From Zoroaster sp. YZ-2022 (taxonomy: Eukaryota; Echinodermata; Asteroidea; Forcipulatida; Zoroasteridae), in assembly GCA_029582265.1 (NCBI GenBank), contig CM055817.1, positions 56,803,750 through 56,867,749 on the forward strand: DNA of 64,000 bases, in the 5' to 3' direction. Position 1 is the stretch's first letter; each line of letters begins with the position of its first letter. Made by a program: the position numbers and the translations under genes. Positions 61,401 through 64,000 of this stretch are shown here, piece after piece. Under the pieces are notes generated by a model. That model searched no databases. It saw only the letters and a list, made by a program, of their open reading frames with translations, and was not told the origin of the DNA.

Positions 61401-63147
61401 TCATACCTTTTTCCATGTTTGGTAATGACTTTATTTAGACATTCATCAGACACGGACTGGCAGCCATTGAGACATAGAGAAGTCAACCTGTAATCATATT
61501 GAATAATAAATCCATTAAAAAATCACAAGTGGTAAGGAAAGTAGCATTAAAATGCTAAATAAACACGATCAGATCCTCAGGAAACACAAATGATAATTCA
61601 TTAATTAATAGAATTCTTACATCAGGATCTTAAACAATTTATATGATTATTGCTGTTTACAAATTATAAATTTTCTTTTTTTTACAGCTATCAGCTTTAA
61701 GTCCATTATCTGTAACCTGATAACAGCTAGCATTTAGCGATGTCAGAGGTAGGATTAAGTGGTATATTATACATACCTTTTACAACTATCAGTGATAGCT
61801 GTTAATCCATTATCAGTAACCTGACACCAGCTAGCATCAAGTGATGTCAGATGTTGGCATCTTGAGGCATGGAGAAGCAATGAGTCCCCCACGAGCTCAC
61901 CACCAGTACATCCACTTACATTCAGTTCCTACAACAATAAAACAAAACAAAAATCAAGTCACGTTAGCAAGGAATACTTGTTATGCAATGTTGTTGTTAT
62001 TGGAAAAACTTGTAGCTTTGCATGGTGAGGATGATAAGTAAGACTAATTGCGGTGACACCATGTGGAATCCCAATTGAGTAGTAATTAGTTCTGAAAAGA
62101 ACTGAAAAGAACTGTTGTTGTTATTATTATAATTATTATTATTATTATTATATATTTCTGGTAATGAAACCAAGGATGCCTCAAAAGCACACTTAAGCAC
62201 TGTAGCTCATCAGAAGCCTGAGGAAACCTGTAAACAAGGGTGTTTGTTATGTGAACCAGAAACACTGGGGTAAACCCCTACTCTTCCACGATAAGTGTTC
62301 TGGGTTCTTTTACAGTACGTGCATTACTTAATCTACTACACGGGACCTACGGCTTAACGTCCCATCCGAAGGACAATGTCAGCACACTACCGTTCTACAA
62401 ATTAAAGAACTACTCATTAGTGGTCTCTAAGCTGTCCAGATTCAAGTATTAATTCCATACTACAGAACAAACTATGAGTATCTCTTTATGATAAACAGTC
62501 TTATCAGCTCTGGGCACTGACCCATGAGGGCGCAATTTACACATAAAGCAGCTACGTCCAGCATTCATATAAAACATTAATGGTTACTAGGGAAGAGATT
62601 CCCTGTTGTTAAATGTTTTTACTAAATGACAGAAGAAAAAATTATTTTTAGGTAGGAAACCACCTCATACTCATTCCATAAAAAGTCCTGCAGGATGTTC
62701 CAAAACATACAAAAGGGTATAAGGGCATGAGGATGGAATGCAGCTAGAAGAATTTCTGGTTTGTATTTAAAATTACTTTATTATTTTAATAATTGAAATG
62801 ACAGTAATATGATGATATAAATTTAGACGTAAACAGACCATAAAATGGTGCTTCGAAATGCCCTGCTCTGAGCCTAAGTGTTTTTTTATGATGTACATGA
62901 AGCAATCTGTTTGCTTACAGTAAACACTACTATGAGGTTTAGCTTGGAAGGAGCGGATACACATGTAACCAAGACTTGATTCCTACCTGAAGAGTATCCG
63001 CACAGCTCCGGAATAGATTACGTAATCCATTGTCAGTGACAATGTTACCATGACACTGAGTGATTGACAGGTTAACAGGATGTCTCTCACCAATCTGAGT
63101 CAACCAGAAGTCAGTCAATTGTCTCTTGTGAAGTCTGATTGTTCTCC
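46395..63147 (-). CDS. Leucine-rich-repeat protein of the F-box/LRR (FBXL) type, C-terminal nine exons
   Basis: Minus-strand coding exons: 63147-62987, 61928-61777, 61487-61407, 60761-60650, 56147-56070, 55752-55625, 47811-47695, 47141-47031 and 46482-46395 (TGA at 46397-46395). All joints keep frame and use GT-AG. Together they give 341 codons; the 5' part lies beyond the window. The protein is about ten cysteine-type LRRs, for example LDASWCQVTDNGLTAI, LCLNGCQSVSDECLNKV, LEVLGCLQLSPETLQLI, LNIGQCYKVTDDCITQL, LVLANCTNITNAAIIEI and LDVSGCKKVNNEGVRSL. It ends LHLYGVKGLRNLSVL...CLQFG. This repeat type forms the substrate-binding horseshoe of FBXL subunits of SCF ubiquitin ligases. No F-box is visible here, so an AMN1-like or other LRR protein remains possible. 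The intron between 47812 and 55624 holds the 6.4-kb satellite. Confidence 0.9.
46728..46993. mobile_element. MITE with 30-bp terminal inverted repeats
   Basis: TACTACTCAAAACAATTTAG at 46728 and its complement ending 46993, both continuing through GGGAACACCGGA. Ends in TA fit a Tc1/mariner-like target. It lies in the last intron of the LRR gene, 38 bases from the splice donor of the exon at 47031. Confidence 0.85.
47238..47490 (+). repeat. 25-bp tandem repeat, about ten copies
   Basis: The unit is ACATGATATGACAATGAAGA plus ACTAA, with one copy shortened by four bases and two with TGATGTG. It lies in an intron of the LRR gene. Confidence 0.9.
48648..55055 (+). repeat. 6.4-kb satellite of a 146-bp monomer, bounded by the ends of a TTAA MITE
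   Basis: About 43 head-to-tail monomers of 146 bp. The array opens with a diverged left terminus, TTAAAGGCACAGTATCATC (48648), and closes with one right terminus, GACGATATTGTCATTTTAA (to 55055). These are the ends of the MITE at 8317-8530. Every monomer carries a left terminus (TTAAAGGGGCAGTATCGTC) plus interior, and none but the last has a right terminus. Monomers join at GAGTTAA, where the unamplified element continues as GAGTTAATCTAAAAC. Variants differ around the GCCGCAACAACAGTATTATG segment. The array fills one intron of the LRR gene; its open frames are by-products. Confidence 0.95.
55056..55624. other. Intron sequence of the LRR gene
   Basis: AT-rich, no element recognised. Confidence 0.4.
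57165..57360 (+). repeat. SINE-derived segment
   Basis: It combines the GCGGTAACACCATGTG and GTTCTGAAAAGAACC modules with the CACTTAGTTGGTGGATACGT and GCGCTATATAAATCCACACA tail of the tRNA-headed SINE, ending in ATT repeats. It appears to be a composite of two repeat families. Confidence 0.6.
58807..59005 (+). mobile_element. 3' part of tRNA-headed SINE
   Basis: GGCAGCAATTGAGCTGTATA to GTGCGCTATATAAGTCCACA, followed by an ATT microsatellite, matching the 3' two thirds of 9486-9841. The tRNA head is missing. Confidence 0.75.
59062..59509. mobile_element. MITE with TGTGACCCGCTCTGTG termini
   Basis: The inverted ends extend over about 28 bases, TGTGACCCGCTCTGTGAAAA... and its complement ending GCGGGTCACA at 59509. 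It is 448 bp, AT-rich inside, with an A12 run near 59418. The target duplication is unclear. The frame starting at 59470 only begins inside its end. Confidence 0.82.
60058..60110 (+). repeat. 17-bp minisatellite, three copies
   Basis: GTGGTGACAGGCTCC plus GT, repeated three times. The frame through it reads VVTGS repeats and is not taken as coding. Confidence 0.85.
60146..60420. mobile_element. piggyBac-type MITE with TTAA target duplication
   Basis: Ends CCCTCCTACT and AGAGTAGGAGGG are inverted and are flanked exactly by TTAA at 60142-60145 and 60421-60424. CCCT-like ends with TTAA are characteristic of piggyBac elements. The interior repeats GGTCAAAATGA and AGTCAAA motifs. It lies in an intron of the LRR gene. 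Confidence 0.82.
60533..60597 (-). mobile_element. Short SINE fragment
   Basis: AGCAATTATGGTAAAGTGTC and the following GGACACA...GGATTGAAATCC correspond to the middle and box-B part of the SINE at 9486-9841, diverged. Confidence 0.55.
61168..61242 (+). repeat. A-rich 13-bp tandem repeat
   Basis: GGAAAATAAAATT-like units in an LRR-gene intron. The low-complexity frames over it on the minus strand are not coding. Confidence 0.7.
61676..61747 (-). pseudogene. Dead partial duplicate of an LRR exon
   Basis: On the minus strand it reads LTSLNASCYQVTDNGLKA-DSC, matching LTSLDASWCQVTDNGLTAITDSC of the live exon (61928-61777), 30 bases away. It has an in-frame 6-base loss, lacks the 5' half of the exon, has no acceptor, and continues into poly-A without a GT donor. 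It is a tandem duplication that decayed within the intron. Confidence 0.8.
62008..62152 (+). repeat. SINE-like module with GTTCTGAAAAGAAC hairpin and ATT microsatellite
   Basis: GCATGGTGAGGATGATAAGT, TTGCGGTGACACCATGTG and AGTTCTGAAAAGAACTGAAA match 31138-31240. The AAAAGAACTG end is duplicated and is followed by a TTA microsatellite. The following 62160-62450 looks repetitive but I cannot name it. Confidence 0.65.
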
Positions 63148-63200
63148 CTACGGAATAAAAATATGATACATGTAAGTAAATATCTGCATTTAATTCAATG

Positions 63201-64000
63201 AGCAGAGCAGTGTTAATTCATTGGAGTATGTCCACCAATGAGCAGAGCAGTGTTAATTCATTGGAGTATGTCCACCAATGAGCAGAGCAGTGTTAATTCA
63301 TTGGAGTATGTCCACCAATGAGCAGAGCGGTGTTAATTCATTGGAGTATGTCCACCAATGAGCAGAGCAGTGTTAATTCATTGGAGTATGTCCACCAATG
63401 AGCAGAGCAGTGTTAATTCATTGGAGTATGTCCACCAATGAGCAGAGCAGTGTTAATTCATTGGAGTATGTCCACCAATGAGCAGAGCAGTGTTAATTCA
63501 TTGGAGTATGTCCACCAATGAGCAGAGCGGTGTTAATTCATTGAGTATGTCCACCAATGAGCAGAGCAGTGTTAATTCATTGGAGTATGTCCACCAATGA
63601 GCAGAGCGGTGTTAATTCATTGGAGTATGTCCACCAATGAGCAGAGCGGTGTTAATTCATTGGAGTATGTCCACCAATGAGCAGAGCGGTGTTAATTCAT
63701 TGGAGTATGTCCACCAATGAGCAGAGCGGTGTTAATTCATTGGAGTATGTCCACCAATGAGCAGAGCGGTGTTAATTCATTGGAGTATGTCCACCAATGA
63801 GCAGAGCAGTGTTAATTCATTGGAGTATGTCCACCAATGAGCAGAGCAGTGTTAATTCATTGGAGTATGTCCACCAATGAGCAGAGCAGTGTTAATTCAT
63901 TGGAGTATGTCCACCAATGAGCAGAGCGGTGTTAATTCATTGGAGTATGTCCACCAATGAGCAGAGCAGTGTTAATTCATTGGAGTATGTCCACCAATGA
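63201..64000 (+). repeat. 40-bp minisatellite, about 20 copies, running off the window
   Basis: The unit is AGCAGAGCAGTGTTAATTCA followed by TTGGAGTATGTCCACCAATG. The only frequent change is AGCAGAGCA to AGCAGAGCG, and one unit has lost a G (near 63542). The unit contains CATTGG and CCAATG, so it can form a small stem. It lies in the intron upstream of the first visible LRR exon. Confidence 0.95.

Noticed and set aside
63201..64000. CRISPR-like array
   Set aside because: Units are directly adjacent without unique spacers, and the genome is eukaryotic. It is a minisatellite.

Overview
This is an animal (metazoan) genomic window: AT-rich, intron-containing, sparse in genes and crowded with transposable elements. 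Evidence is split genes with GT-AG introns, a Ly6/uPAR-type gene, a leucine-rich-repeat gene of the F-box/LRR (FBXL) type, LINE reverse transcriptases, tRNA-headed SINEs, hAT and TTAA-type MITEs and long satellites. The repertoire would fit a marine invertebrate, perhaps a deuterostome such as an echinoderm, hemichordate or amphioxus, but the sequence alone does not fix the species.

Layout. 1-1.9 kb: a truncated copy of the 5' end of a gene that is intact at 23.4 kb, fused to 203-bp tandem units. 1.9-2.9 kb: a 5'-truncated LINE. 4.08-16.05 kb: a giant imperfect inverted repeat, with arms of 5.3 and 5.2 kb and a 1.5-kb spacer that holds a SINE and nine 66-bp repeats. 18.0-20.3 kb: a complete three-coding-exon Ly6/uPAR gene on the plus strand, predicted GPI-anchored, with a recognisable promoter. 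21.3-21.9 kb: a third, shortened copy of part of the palindrome arm between 47-bp direct repeats. 23.2-24.3 kb: an intronless 300-codon gene of unknown function with a TATA box. 24.3-35.5 kb: mostly non-coding, with a foldback element at 33.7-34.4 kb. 35.5-40.9 kb: a LINE with endonuclease and reverse transcriptase, broken by two hAT-type insertions with 8-bp target duplications. 41.4-45.9 kb: tandem repeats, a foldback MITE and a SINE. 46.4-63.1 kb, minus strand: the last nine coding exons (341 codons plus stop) of the LRR gene, with introns filled by repeats. The largest of these is a 6.4-kb, 146-bp satellite that is visibly an internally amplified MITE. The window ends in twenty 40-bp repeats.

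No operon-like or pathway grouping is visible. The host genes (Ly6-type, the 300-codon orphan and the LRR gene) look independent. The most notable biology is repeat evolution: a MITE that became an intronic satellite by joining at its own TTAA, a palindrome whose arms differ by a SINE and by repeat copy number, and nested insertions that can be dated relative to one another by their target duplications.
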